Part shown: piece by piece, positions 33,131 through 41,885 of the stretch | Layout of the letters: every line of letters starts with the position of its first letter | Numbering within the stretch: position 1 is the first letter of the stretch | Source of the DNA: AP-15 sp963814865 | Lineage (GTDB): Bacteria; Pseudomonadota; Alphaproteobacteria; ATCC43930; CGMCC-115725 | NCBI GenBank assembly: GCA_963814865.1 | Contig: CAWFEN010000010.1 | Coordinates: forward strand, 372,001-436,000 | Length of the DNA stretch: 64,000 nucleotides | Direction: 5' to 3' | The notes under the pieces: generated by a model | What the model was told of the DNA's origin: nothing | The model's database searches: none | Seen by the model: only the letters and a program-made list of their open reading frames with translations | Made by a program: the position numbers and the translations under genes

Positions 33131-34141
33131 CTAGCCGCCTGGTTCGAGCCCGAAGGCTTCGGCGAGCAGCGTGTAGGAGCGCTTGCGGGCGGCGAAATCG
33201 TGGCAGATGGTCAGCACCACCAGCTCGTCGACGCCGTAGCTCTGGGCGAGCGCCGAGAGCCGTTCCTTGACCTGCCCGGGGGTGCCGACGGTCTGCCGGC
33301 GGCGATGGTATTCGATCCGGCGCAGCTCGGCCGCGTTGTAGGGATAGGCGAGCGCGTCCTCGGGCGGCGGCACCGGGGCAAGAACGCCCTGGTCGTGCCG
33401 CAGCCGCATCAGGTCGCGGCTGGCAGCGAGATATGTCGCCTCGGCCTCGGTCTCGGCGCAGATCACGAAGACGCCGATGCTGCCCTGCGGCGCCGCCAGC
33501 CGCTCCGCCGGCCGGAATTGCCGGCGGTACAATTCCATGATCTCGGGGCCGCCCTCGGCGCTGATGAAATGGGCGTAGGAAAAGGCGCAGCCGAAATAGG
33601 CGGCAAAAATCGCGCTCTGGTCGCTCGACCCGAGCAGCCAGAATTCCGGCTGGGTGTCGCCCGCCGGCATGACCCGGATGCGGGCGAACGGATGGTCCTG
33701 CGGCAGCCGGTTTTCGAGATAGCCCAAGAGATCGGCGATCTGGTTCGGGAAATACTCGATGCCGAGCGCCCCCGGCCCGTGCTGCAAGGCGATCGCGGTC
33801 AGCTGGTCGCTGCCCGGCGCCCGCCCGATGCCGAGATCGATCCGGCCGGGATAGAGCGCTTCGAGCATGCGGAAGGTCTCGGCCACCTTGAGCGAGCTGT
33901 AATGGCTCAGCATGACCCCGCCGGAGCCGACCCGCAGATGCCGGGTCTCGGCCGCCACGCGGGTGATCAGGATTTCCGGCGCGGTGCTGGCGAGGCCGGG
34001 CGAGCTGTGATGCTCGGCCAGCCAATAGCGGTGGTAGCCGAGCGCATCGACATGGCGGGCGAGTTCGATGGTTTCGCCCACGGCGCCGGCCGGGGTGACC
34101 CCCTGGCGCACCGGCGACTGGTCGAGGACGCTGAGCTTCAT
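33131..34141 (-). CDS. LLM-class flavin-dependent oxidoreductase (MsnO8-like)
   Basis: A 336-residue luciferase-like monooxygenase. MKLSVLDQSPVRQGVTPA, YHRYWLAEHHSSPGLASTAP, VGSGGVMLSHYSSLKVAETF and GRIDLGIGRAPGSD are the typical blocks of the MsnO8/YhbW-like subfamily, which uses FMNH2 (or F420 in some taxa). ATG 34141 opens exactly at the conserved family start. It stands alone, between the decayed cyclase gene and a YbfB-type permease on the same strand. The substrate is not known. Confidence 0.9.
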   Translation of the reverse strand: MKLSVLDQSPVRQGVTPAGAVGETIELARHVDALGYHRYWLAEHHSSPGLASTAPEILITRVAAETRHLRVGSGGVMLSHYSSLKVAETFRMLEALYPGRIDLGIGRAPGSDQLTAIALQHGPGALGIEYFPNQIADLLGYLENRLPQDHPFARIRVMPAGDTQPEFWLLGSSDQSAIFAAYFGCAFSYAHFISAEGGPEIMELYRRQFRPAERLAAPQGSIGVFVICAETEAEATYLAASRDLMRLRHDQGVLAPVPPPEDALAYPYNAAELRRIEYHRRRQTVGTPGQVKERLSALAQSYGVDELVVLTICHDFAARKRSYTLLAEAFGLEPGG

Positions 34142-34226
34142 GTCCAGGAGATTACACGGAGGGCGCCCGAATTTGCACGAGCGTTGCCGTTCCGATGGGC
34201 CGGCTGGCGTCCGCGCGCCGGCATCG

Positions 34227-35465
34227 TCACGATCTGGTGAGACGCGGCCAGGTCGTGACCGCCAGGTCGATCGCCAGGGCGAGCAGGAGGGCCGCGGCGC
34301 CGAGCGCGAACAGCAGCGGATAGGCGCCGCCGGTACGGGCGAAGATGTAGGAAAAGCCGTAGGCAGCGCTTGCCTGCCCGAGCGCGAAGGCAATCGTGCA
34401 CCAACTCCAGGCCCGGCGCCGCACGTCGGCATCCGGCGCGGCCAGCTCGTGCATCCGGCCCAGCGCCAACGGCACGATGCCGGGCACGAACGCGCCGATC
34501 GCGATGCTCGATGTCGCCAGCGACAATGGGGTCGCGCCGATCGCGAGCAGCGCCACGCAACCAGCCTGTACAAGGAAGGCGAGGCGCAGCGCCGCCGCGA
34601 ACCCGGTGCGGTCCGCAAGCCGCCCGGCGACCAGCGGCCCGGCCATCGCTCCGAGGCCGAACAGCACCCAGCAATGCGCGCCGGCGACGAGACCGCGGCC
34701 GAGGCCACGCGCGACGAAATCGACGAGAAAGATCATGTGCGGCACCAACCCGACCGCGTTCAGCCCGTATCCGACATAGAGCGCGGCGAGTGCGGAACCT
34801 GGCCGAACGCCGCGGCGCGGCGCGGCCGTCGGGGCCGCTTGCTCGGGCGGCCAGCCGCTCCACGACAGGACCGTCAGCAGCAGGGCGAGTGCGCCGAGCC
34901 CGAGCCAGGTCGCGGCGAGACCGACGCGCATCAGCAGCGGCACCAGGGTTCCCGAGGCGGCGATGCCGAGCCCGACGCCGGTGAAGATCGCGCCGCCGGC
35001 AAGCCCGCGCCGGGCCGGCGGTATGTGCGGCAGCACTACCGGGGCGGCGAGCGCCATCAACGCCCCGCCCGCCATGCCCGCGGCGAAACGCCAGACAAAA
35101 AACCAGGCGAAGGACAGCGGCGCGGCGCAGCCGAAAAAGGCGGCGGTCGCCACGACCATCATCGCCCGCAATACCGGGACGGCACCGGCCCGCGCGGCGC
35201 TCGGCCGGGCGATCAGCGCGCCGGCAAGATAACCGGCGAGGTTCGCCGCCCCGAGATAGACCGCCGCCGACGGCGTGAACCAATGCGCCGCGATCAATGC
35301 CGGGATCAGCGGCGTATAGGCGAACCGCGCCAGCCCGATCCCGACCAGGCTGGCGCACAACCCCGCGAAGGTCGCCCGCCAAGGGTTTGCTTGCTCGGTG
35401 AGGTGCGGGGTAGCCACGATCGCCTGCTCGAACTTGCTGCCCGGCGAGGCTAGAGAGCGCTCCAT
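34227..35465 (-). CDS. YbfB/YjiJ-family MFS transporter
   Basis: A 412-residue, 12-helix MFS carrier. The N-terminal pattern GLCASLVGIGLARFAYTPLIPAL, then YLGAANLAGYLAGAL and RRGLAGGAIFTGVGLGIAAS are characteristic of the YbfB/YjiJ family. No substrate has been firmly assigned to the family. The start could be ATG 35465 or a GTG 17 codons later. It precedes the LLM oxidoreductase by 86 bp on the same strand; coexpression is possible. Confidence 0.85.
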   Translation of the reverse strand: MERSLASPGSKFEQAIVATPHLTEQANPWRATFAGLCASLVGIGLARFAYTPLIPALIAAHWFTPSAAVYLGAANLAGYLAGALIARPSAARAGAVPVLRAMMVVATAAFFGCAAPLSFAWFFVWRFAAGMAGGALMALAAPVVLPHIPPARRGLAGGAIFTGVGLGIAASGTLVPLLMRVGLAATWLGLGALALLLTVLSWSGWPPEQAAPTAAPRRGVRPGSALAALYVGYGLNAVGLVPHMIFLVDFVARGLGRGLVAGAHCWVLFGLGAMAGPLVAGRLADRTGFAAALRLAFLVQAGCVALLAIGATPLSLATSSIAIGAFVPGIVPLALGRMHELAAPDADVRRRAWSWCTIAFALGQASAAYGFSYIFARTGGAYPLLFALGAAALLLALAIDLAVTTWPRLTRS

Positions 35466-35664
35466 CGTGGGAAAAGCGGCATTCGGCGAAGGCCGTCTTC
35501 GGCGCCGGCGAAACCCCGCCGCCCGTTCACCCGACCAGTTGCGTCGTCGTCGTCATATCCGCTCGACCGTCAGGTTCGATCGATCCGCGCCGCGCGATAT
35601 CTCGCAACCGCCGCTGTCGCACTCGATCCGATGATTACGATGTTGTTCCGGGTTGGGCGGGCGC

Positions 35665-36195
35665 TCACCGCACGCGGGCATAGCTGAAGCAGTCGCGCGG
35701 CACGGGGCTCAGATTGGGATGGACGAGCCAGCGGCGCAGGATGCCCTCGCGCTCGAGCCCGGCCTTTTCCATGACGCGCGCCGAGGCGGGATTGTCGACA
35801 TCGCACACCGCGCCGATGCGCCAGATTCGATCCTGGGACATGGCCCAGCGGGCGACCTCGGAGAGCGCCTCGGTCATCAGGCCGCGGCCCCAGCAGGCGC
35901 GCGCCAGCACGTAGCCGCAATCGAGCCGGTGCGGCTCGGGCCGGCGCAGCTCGAAGGCACCGAGAAGCCGGCCGTCCGTGCGCCCGGTCAGGGCATAGGT
36001 GCGCGACCGATCCGACGGCGCGGCGAGGCAGCGGGCGAGGTAGGCCGCGGTCTCGCCGAGGGTCTGGTGCGGACGCCAGATCAGATAGCGGACGACCTCC
36101 GGGTCCCGGGCATAGCCGGCAAAGATCGCCGGCGCGTCGCCGCGCGCGATCGGACGCAGGACCAGGCGAGCGGTGTCGAAACGGTCGGGAAGCAT
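35665..36195 (-). CDS. GNAT-family N-acetyltransferase (RimJ/RimL-like)
   Basis: A 176-residue acetyltransferase. ETARLVLRP-like start (FDTARLVLRPIARGDA), CGYVLARACWGRGLMTEAL (the acetyl-CoA pyrophosphate loop, R/Q-x-x-G-x-G/A region) and VDNPASARVMEKAGLEREG are the classic RimJ/RimL-type motifs. It acetylates an amine of a protein N-terminus or a small molecule; the substrate cannot be deduced. It ends 200 bp from the permease gene and begins 42 bp after the cysE stop on the same strand. Confidence 0.9.
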   Translation of the reverse strand: MLPDRFDTARLVLRPIARGDAPAIFAGYARDPEVVRYLIWRPHQTLGETAAYLARCLAAPSDRSRTYALTGRTDGRLLGAFELRRPEPHRLDCGYVLARACWGRGLMTEALSEVARWAMSQDRIWRIGAVCDVDNPASARVMEKAGLEREGILRRWLVHPNLSPVPRDCFSYARVR

Positions 36196-36237
36196 GGCCG
36201 GGCTCGCAACGTGATCGTGATGATGAAGGCGGCGCGG

Positions 36238-37086
36238 TCAGATCTCGTAATCGGGCAGCCTCTGGTCCATCTCCAGCGCCGGCACGGTGCCGCTCGACCA
36301 GGCGACGACCCGCGCCGGCACGCCGGCGACCGTCGCCCCGGGCGGCACGTCGTGCAGCACCACGCTGCCGGCGCCGACCCTGGCGTCGCGCCCGATCTCG
36401 ACATTGCCGAGCACCTTGGCGCCGGCCGACAGCAGCACGCCGTCGCGCACCTTCGGATGCCGATCGCCGCGCTCCTTGCCGGTGCCGCCCAGGGTGACCT
36501 CGTGCAGGATCGAAACGTCGTTGCCGATGATTGCGGTCTCGCCGACGACGAGCCCGGTGCCGTGGTCGATGAACACGCCGCTGCCGACCGGCACGGCCGG
36601 ATGAATATCGACGGCAAAGACCTCGGACACGCGGCTTTGCAGGAAATGCGCGAGGTCGCGCCGACCTTGGCACCACAGCCAATGGCCGATACGGTGCCAT
36701 TGCAGCGCGTGAAACCCTTTGTAATAGAGAAACGGCGTCAGACAGCTCTCCGCCGCCGGGTCGCGCGTCCGGATGGCGACGAGGTCGGCGACCGCCCTGG
36801 CGACGATCGCCGGATCGTCGGCGATCGCTGCGCCGGCGATATCGCGGAGCCGCTCGGCCGGCATCGAACGCTCGGCGAGCTTGCCCGCCAGCATCCGGCC
36901 GAGCGCCGCGCCGAAACCGTGATGGCCGAGCACCGCCCGATCGAGAAAGCCGCGCAGCATTTCCTCACCCGCCGCCGCCCGCGCGGCTTCGGCGCGCAAC
37001 GCCCGCCACAACCCGCCTTCGTCCGCCGGAACCCCTAGACGCGGCGAAACGGCGGCCGCCGGCTCGGCGAAACTGATCTCGTTCAT
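36238..37086 (-). CDS. cysE: Serine O-acetyltransferase
   Basis: A 282-residue CysE, which makes O-acetylserine from serine and acetyl-CoA, the first step of cysteine synthesis. The N-terminal helical domain (DPAAESCLTPFLYYKGFHALQ) is followed by a left-handed beta-helix of hexapeptide repeats, including HPAVPVGSGVFIDHGTGLV, the catalytic His in DHGTG, and GKERGDRHPKVRDGVLLSAG. GGAGC precedes ATG 37086. CysE normally forms a complex with CysK; no cysK is in the window. Feedback inhibition by cysteine is typical of the family. Confidence 0.95.
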   Translation of the reverse strand: MNEISFAEPAAAVSPRLGVPADEGGLWRALRAEAARAAAGEEMLRGFLDRAVLGHHGFGAALGRMLAGKLAERSMPAERLRDIAGAAIADDPAIVARAVADLVAIRTRDPAAESCLTPFLYYKGFHALQWHRIGHWLWCQGRRDLAHFLQSRVSEVFAVDIHPAVPVGSGVFIDHGTGLVVGETAIIGNDVSILHEVTLGGTGKERGDRHPKVRDGVLLSAGAKVLGNVEIGRDARVGAGSVVLHDVPPGATVAGVPARVVAWSSGTVPALEMDQRLPDYEI

Positions 37087-37189
37087 CGCCCGATTGCTCC
37101 TCTGGAGGAGCCTGGAGCAGGTGGCGCCCGGATCGAACCGTCATGCCCGATCGTCATAACGGGCGAAGCGATACAATCCATGACGAGCG

Positions 37190-38129
37190 TCAGCCGAAAG
37201 CGCGGCGAAAGGCGGCCCAGACCTGGCGCTGGGCGTTCATCGCGTCGTCGACCATCGGCACCATGCCGAAAAAGCCGTGGATCATGCCCGGATATTCCCG
37301 GTACTCGACCGCTACGCCGGCATGGCGCAGCGCCTCGGCATAGCCCGCGCCCTCGTCGTGCAGGACGTCGCATTCGGCGGTGACGACGATGGCCGGTGCC
37401 ACCCCGGCGAGGCTCGGCGCCTTGATCGGCGAGGCGCGCCAGTCATCCGCGTCCGCGGGGGCGCGCAGGTAATGGTCGCGGAACCAGGTCATCGCCGCCT
37501 TGGTCAGGACGCCGCAGCCCTGCCCGTATTTTTCATAGCTCGCACTGGAAAGGCGGTAATCGGCAACCGGATAGACCAGCGATTGCAGGCGCAGCCTCGG
37601 GCGCCCGGCGTCGCGGGCGAAGAGGGCCGCGACCGCGGCAAGATTGGCGCCGGCGCTGTCGCCATGCACGCCGATGCGGCCGGGATCGGCGCCGAGGCTT
37701 TCGGCATTGGCGTGGACCCATTGCAATGCTGCGAACGAATCCTCGACCGCCGCCGGAAATTTGTGCTCCGGTCCCATGCGGTAATCGACCGAGGCGACCA
37801 ATGCCTCGGCTCCGGCGCACGAGATTGCGGGCGACGAAATCATGCGTGTCGAGGCTGCCGATCACGTGGCCGCCGCCGTGGTAATAGACGATGATCGGTA
37901 GCGGCGCCGCCGCATCGGGCCAGTAAAGGCGCAGGCGGATGTCGCCGCCGGGACCGGGGAACAGCCGCTCTTCGATCCTGGCGACCGGCGATGCCTCGGC
38001 CTTGCGCGCCCGCGCCGTCGCCTCCATCTGCGCGCGGGCCTCGGCCGGGGTCATCGCCTCGATCGGCCGCAGCTCGGCCTTGGCCATCGCCTCGAGAACC
38101 TGGACGATCTGCGGATGCAAGCTCGGCAT
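37190..38129 (-). pseudogene. HSL-family alpha/beta-hydrolase, one frameshift
   Basis: The N-terminal part starts MPSLHPQIVQVLEAMAKAEL at 38129 with GGGGG upstream and continues to YYHGGGHVIGS, the HGGG oxyanion hole of the hormone-sensitive lipase family. At about 37817-37825 the frame breaks: reading AATCTCGTGCGCC with one G fewer joins ARNL directly to CAGAEALVASVDYRMGPEHK. The rest, down to 37190, holds the nucleophile elbow GVHGDSAGANLAA, the acid in TAECDVLHDEG and the final His in GMIHGFFGM. Apart from the single extra base the gene looks intact (about 312 residues), so an assembly indel is quite possible. It is followed in the transcription direction by 100 bp and cysE, and preceded closely by the LLM gene. 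Confidence 0.78.
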
Positions 38130-38140
38130 GGCCGATCCCC

Positions 38141-39346
38141 CTATTGCGCCGCTGCGACGGCCGCGGGTTTGGCCGGTTCCGGGTTCAGCTCGCGCAGCCG
38201 CGGCATCACCTCGGTGCCGAACAGGGTGATGTTGGCGACCGTATCGGCATGGTCGAGAAAGCCGCCCTGACCGAAGAACAGCAAATGGCCGAAACCGCCG
38301 ACCCGGTCGTTCAATGCCTTGATCTGGTCGTAGACGTCGTCCGGCGTGCCGGCGAAAACCGTGGCGCCCGCCATCAATTGTTCGAGCGTCGCAGTTGTGT
38401 GATCGACCGGGTTGCCGTCGCGATCGCGCACGAAGCCGGTGCGCTTGCCGCCTGCTTTCAGCATCGCGACATTGGCGCCGAGCGAGTTGTAGCCGGGCGG
38501 GTTGGTGAAGGGTTCGAGCACGACCGGAGAGGTGCGCACATAATCGGCGGCGAGGTTGGCGCGACGGTAACCCTCCTCGCGTGTCGCGCCGACGCCGACC
38601 ACCGCGGCATAGGCAAAGCGGTCGGGGCCGGCGGTCCAGCCGAGCTCCTGGGCGCGCTGGCGGTATGCTGCGAACAACGGCCCCGCGACATAGCCCGACA
38701 GCAACGTGCCGACGACATGCCCGCGCTCGGCCGCCATGCGCCCGGTCTCGACGCTGACCCCGGTCATCCACACCGGCGGCGTCGGCTGCTGCAATGGCCG
38801 CGGCCAGATATTGACATTGCGGTAATGGAAGAACTCGCCTTCCCAGTTGAACGGGCCGTCGGTCGTCGACAGCGCCTTCAGGATCAAATCGTGCGCCTCC
38901 CAATAGCGCCGCATCAGATTGGCCGGGTTGCTGTTGGCCGGCGCGATCTCATAGGCGGCGCCCTTGACCAGGCCCATCTCCAGCCGGCCGCCCGACAACA
39001 CGTCGAGCCACGCCATCTCCTCGGCGACGCGCACCGGATCGGGGCGGTTGGCGATCGGCGTGCCGAGCGACAGCAGGCGGGAGCGCCTGGTCTCGCGGGC
39101 GATGATCGCCAACGCCATCGGCACCGAGATGGTCGAGCAGGTCGCGGTGCTGTGGTGCTCGTTGACCATGATGTCGAGCCCGACCTCGTCGCACAGCGCG
39201 AACTCGTCGAGATAGCGGTTCAGCAGCCGATGACCGATCTGCGGATCATAATTGCGGTTCGGCAATACGACCCGCAGCGAGCCGCGCTTCAGCCCTTCTT
39301 CCCAGGCCGGGTGGTAGGCCATTTCCGAGAAATACCAGACGCGCAT
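38141..39346 (-). CDS. LLM-class flavin-dependent oxidoreductase (bacterial luciferase alpha-like)
   Basis: A 401-residue luciferase-like monooxygenase: start MRVWYFSEMAYHPAWEEG, DIMVNEHHSTATCS, SLGTPIANRPDPVRVAEEMAWLD (typical of this fold), GRLEMGLVKG and a long C-terminal segment. It would oxidise an organic substrate with FMNH2 and oxygen. ATG 39346 has GGAGGG five bases upstream. Its stop is only 11 bp before the start of the HSL hydrolase gene, so the two probably form an operon: an oxygenase followed by an esterase, as in Baeyer-Villiger-like degradation routes. It is divergent from the ArsR-SRPBCC-DUF899 cassette. Confidence 0.9.
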   Translation of the reverse strand: MRVWYFSEMAYHPAWEEGLKRGSLRVVLPNRNYDPQIGHRLLNRYLDEFALCDEVGLDIMVNEHHSTATCSTISVPMALAIIARETRRSRLLSLGTPIANRPDPVRVAEEMAWLDVLSGGRLEMGLVKGAAYEIAPANSNPANLMRRYWEAHDLILKALSTTDGPFNWEGEFFHYRNVNIWPRPLQQPTPPVWMTGVSVETGRMAAERGHVVGTLLSGYVAGPLFAAYRQRAQELGWTAGPDRFAYAAVVGVGATREEGYRRANLAADYVRTSPVVLEPFTNPPGYNSLGANVAMLKAGGKRTGFVRDRDGNPVDHTTATLEQLMAGATVFAGTPDDVYDQIKALNDRVGGFGHLLFFGQGGFLDHADTVANITLFGTEVMPRLRELNPEPAKPAAVAAAQ

Positions 39347-39482
39347 GGGCTCCCTCCTGGCCGAGCCGGATCGGCGCGATCGTATCGCCCTTTCGACACA
39401 AGCGCCAATCCGGATGGAGGTGGCCGCGGTGTGGGGGTCGGTCGGTCGGATGGATGACTTGACAAGCCCGGTCCAGCATGTC

Positions 39483-39518
39483 ATTTAACCATCTAGATAA
39501 TTTATCATACGGTTAAAT
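39483..39518. promoter_or_regulatory. Perfect 8-bp inverted repeat before the ArsR gene
   Basis: ATTTAACC (39483-39490) and GGTTAAAT (39511-39518) form perfect inverted arms with a 20-bp AT-rich spacer, ending directly at the ATG of the ArsR-type gene. A TTGACA that could be a -35 box lies at 39459-39464. The site is a natural operator for the repressor encoded just behind it; the 20-bp spacer is long for a single dimer and might reflect two sites. Confidence 0.6.
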
Positions 39519-39872
39519 ATGGTGCCTGCCGATCGGCTCAACCTCACCTTCTCCGCTCTCGCCGACCCGACGCGACGGGCGATCTTGGCGCGGCTCAGCT
39601 CGGGGGAGGCTTCGGTGATGGAGCTAGCCGAACCTTTCGACATGAGCCTCCCCGCCGTCTCGAAGCATCTCAAGGTGCTGGAGCGAGCCGGGCTGATCCG
39701 CCGCGGGCGCGCGGCGCAGTGGCGGCCGTGCCGGCTCGAGGCGGCGCCGCTCCAGGACGCCGCGGACTGGCTGGAACACTACCGGGTGTTCTGGGAACAG
39801 AGCTTCGACAGTCTGGAAGCCTATCTGACCGAACTGCAGGCTGTGGAGGGGCGTCATGGCGACAGGGACTAG
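39519..39872 (+). CDS. ArsR/SmtB-type transcriptional repressor
   Basis: A 117-residue winged-helix regulator: FSALADPTRRAILARLSSGE, VMELAEPFDMSLPAVSKHLKVLE and RAGLIRRGRAAQWRPCRLE are the standard ArsR blocks. The metal-binding ELCVC box is missing, so this belongs to the metal-free group that controls SRPBCC-type genes (like the YdhP/SdpR group). No Shine-Dalgarno motif precedes ATG 39519; the operator palindrome ends one base before it, so the mRNA may be leaderless. It overlaps the next gene by 17 bp. Confidence 0.9.
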   Translation: MVPADRLNLTFSALADPTRRAILARLSSGEASVMELAEPFDMSLPAVSKHLKVLERAGLIRRGRAAQWRPCRLEAAPLQDAADWLEHYRVFWEQSFDSLEAYLTELQAVEGRHGDRD

Positions 39873-40326
39873 CGCCGCCGAATGCGAGCTGGTCATCACC
39901 CGGCTCATCGATGCGCCGCGGACGCTGGTCTTCAAGGCCTGGACGCAACCCGAGCACATCGCCCGCTGGTGGGGGCCGCGCGGGTTCACCACGATCGCCT
40001 GTCGGATGGATGTCCGGATCAACGGCGCCTATCGCTTCGGCATGCGCTCGCCGCAGGGTGCCGAGTTCTGGAAGCGCGGCGTCTATCGCGAGATCGTCGA
40101 GCCGGAACGGATCGTCTTCACCTTCGCCTGGGAGGATGCCGACGGCAATCCGGGCCACGAGCTGCTGACCACGGTCACCTTCATCGAAGAAGGCACGAAG
40201 ACCCGGCTCACGCTGCACCAGGCGCGGTTTACGACAAGCAAATGGCGCGATGAGCACGTCTCGGGCTGGACGAGCTGCCTCGAACGCTTTGCCGACTACA
40301 GCCTTAACGTCGCCCCAGGAGGATAA
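39856..40326 (+). CDS. SRPBCC (AHSA1-type) domain protein
   Basis: A 156-residue START/Bet v1-like protein: ITRLIDAPRTLVFKAWTQPEHIARWWGPRGF, of which the core is the DAP-x-x-x-VF-x-A-W-T motif, and VYREIVEPERIVFTFAW and FTTSKWRDEHVSGWTSCLERF follow. Proteins of this group lie behind ArsR-type regulators in many proteobacteria and actinobacteria; a small hydrophobic ligand is thought to bind the cavity. The start overlaps the ArsR gene, and the DUF899 gene follows after four bases, so the three genes are one unit. Confidence 0.9.
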   Translation: MATGTSAAECELVITRLIDAPRTLVFKAWTQPEHIARWWGPRGFTTIACRMDVRINGAYRFGMRSPQGAEFWKRGVYREIVEPERIVFTFAWEDADGNPGHELLTTVTFIEEGTKTRLTLHQARFTTSKWRDEHVSGWTSCLERFADYSLNVAPGG

Positions 40327-40330
40327 ACCG

Positions 40331-41056
40331 ATGCTTCACCCTGTCGTCGCGCGTGACGAATGGTTGGCCGCGCGCAAGGAACTTCTGCGCAAGGAAAAGG
40401 AATTCACCCGGCTACGTGACCAGCTGACCGCGGAACGCCGCGCGCTTCCCTGGGTGAAGGTGGAAAAAGATTACGTTTTCGACGGCCCTGAAGGAAAGGT
40501 CACGCTGGCCGAGCTGTTCGACGGCCGCAGCCAGCTGGTGATCAAGCATTTCATGTTTGGCCCCGACTGGAGCGAAGGCTGCGTCGGCTGCTCATTCGAA
40601 CTGGACCAGGTCCAGGGCGCACTGCTTCATATCCGCCACCACGACGTGTCTTATGCGGTCGTGTCGCGCGCACCCCTCGCCAAGACAGAGGCGTTCCGTA
40701 AGCGCATGGGTTGGCCGGTCAGATGGGTCTCGTCCTACGACACCGATTTCAATTACGACTTTCACGTCTCTTTCCGGCCGGAAGAAATTGCCAGCGGCCA
40801 AGCCTACTACAATTACGATATGAGGGCATCGGTCGGCGACGAAATGTCGGGGCGCAGCGTCTTCTTCCGCGACGAGGCGGGGCAGATCTTCCACACCTAT
40901 TCATCCTATGCCCGCGGTGGCGAGCTGTTCCTCGGCAGCTATGCCTTTCTCGACATCACGCCGAAAGGCCGCAATGAAACGATCAACGGCAACCTGACCG
41001 ATTGGGTTCGCCACCACGACCGGTACGACACCGCGGCCCCGCACTGCCACCGATGA
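40331..41056 (+). CDS. DUF899 family thioredoxin-like protein
   Basis: A 241-residue protein of DUF899, a thioredoxin-fold family of unknown biochemical role. WLAARKELLRKEKEFTRLRD, LPWVKVEKDYVFDGPEGK, FMFGPDWSEGCVGCSF (a CxxC motif, Cys at about 82 and 85) and GSYAFLDITPKGRNE match the family. AGGAGGA lies before ATG 40331. It is the last gene of the ArsR-SRPBCC-DUF899 cassette, a set known from several soil bacteria and thought to react to stress or organic compounds. An unrelated alpha/beta-hydrolase gene converges from the right. Confidence 0.88.
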   Translation: MLHPVVARDEWLAARKELLRKEKEFTRLRDQLTAERRALPWVKVEKDYVFDGPEGKVTLAELFDGRSQLVIKHFMFGPDWSEGCVGCSFELDQVQGALLHIRHHDVSYAVVSRAPLAKTEAFRKRMGWPVRWVSSYDTDFNYDFHVSFRPEEIASGQAYYNYDMRASVGDEMSGRSVFFRDEAGQIFHTYSSYARGGELFLGSYAFLDITPKGRNETINGNLTDWVRHHDRYDTAAPHCHR

Positions 41057-41081
41057 TCGATCGGCCGCCGTCGCCGCACAA

Positions 41082-41885
41082 TCACGCCGGCACGGCGCCG
41101 GCCGCCGCTATCGGCCCCTCGTCGACGAACGCCGCCAGACGCTGGACAAAGGCATCCGGCTGCTCCCAATGCGGGAAGTGGCCGGCATCGGCGATCAGCT
41201 CGAGCCGAGCGTGCCGGATCGCCCGCCGCCAGTTCTCGCCATAGGCCGGCGTGACGATCCGGTCTTCGGCGCCCCACAGCAGCAAGGTCGGCCGGTCGAT
41301 GCGATGCAGCCAGCGCCGCAGCCGCGGGTTGTGCATGTAGGGCTTCCAGCCATAAAGCGCGAAGGCCTCGCGGCCGCGCACGATGACGGCGAGCTCGCTT
41401 TCCGGCAATCGGGTGAAATCGATTTCCCCTTTCGCCGGGTCGGCCCAGGCATGCCTCAGATATTCGTCCCGCTGCAATGCGTGCATATCGGTGATGTCGC
41501 GCTCTTCGCGGCCGCCGAATTTGACGCCGAGCGGATCGACCAGAACGAGACCGGAGAACCGGGCGGTCGACCGGACCATCATTTCGGCCGCGATCCAGCC
41601 GCCGAAGCACGCCCCGACCAGGACTGCATCCTGAAGCCCAAGCTCGGCCGCGAGATCGAGATAGAGATAGGCGAGATCATCGACCGAGCCGGCGCCCTCG
41701 ATCAGCGGAGAATTGCCCCAGCCCGGATGCCACGGCGCGATCACCCGGTATCTGTTGGCGAGCAGGCCAAGCCACGCCCGCTCGGGCGCCAGCCCTTCGC
41801 CGGCATGCAGGAACAGCAACGGCCGGCCGGCACCCTGCTCGACAAGTTCGAGGCTGGCGCCGGCGACGGTAATCGCGCGCGGCAT
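41082..41885 (-). CDS. Alpha/beta-hydrolase with cysteine in the nucleophile position
   Basis: A 267-residue alpha/beta-hydrolase. The start PRAITVAGASLELVEQGAGR, the oxyanion strand LLFLHAGEGL, the acid in WGAEDRIVTP and the His of DAGHFPHWEQP are normal, but the nucleophile elbow reads VGACFGGWIAA with Cys93 where Ser is usual in this subfamily. Cys nucleophiles occur in dienelactone hydrolases, so this may still be active. The start ATG 41885 overlaps the stop of the cupin gene by one base (TGATG). With HpaB and the cupin upstream, a role in degrading a ring-cleavage or aromatic ester product is suggested. Confidence 0.85.
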   Translation of the reverse strand: MPRAITVAGASLELVEQGAGRPLLFLHAGEGLAPERAWLGLLANRYRVIAPWHPGWGNSPLIEGAGSVDDLAYLYLDLAAELGLQDAVLVGACFGGWIAAEMMVRSTARFSGLVLVDPLGVKFGGREERDITDMHALQRDEYLRHAWADPAKGEIDFTRLPESELAVIVRGREAFALYGWKPYMHNPRLRRWLHRIDRPTLLLWGAEDRIVTPAYGENWRRAIRHARLELIADAGHFPHWEQPDAFVQRLAAFVDEGPIAAAGAVPA

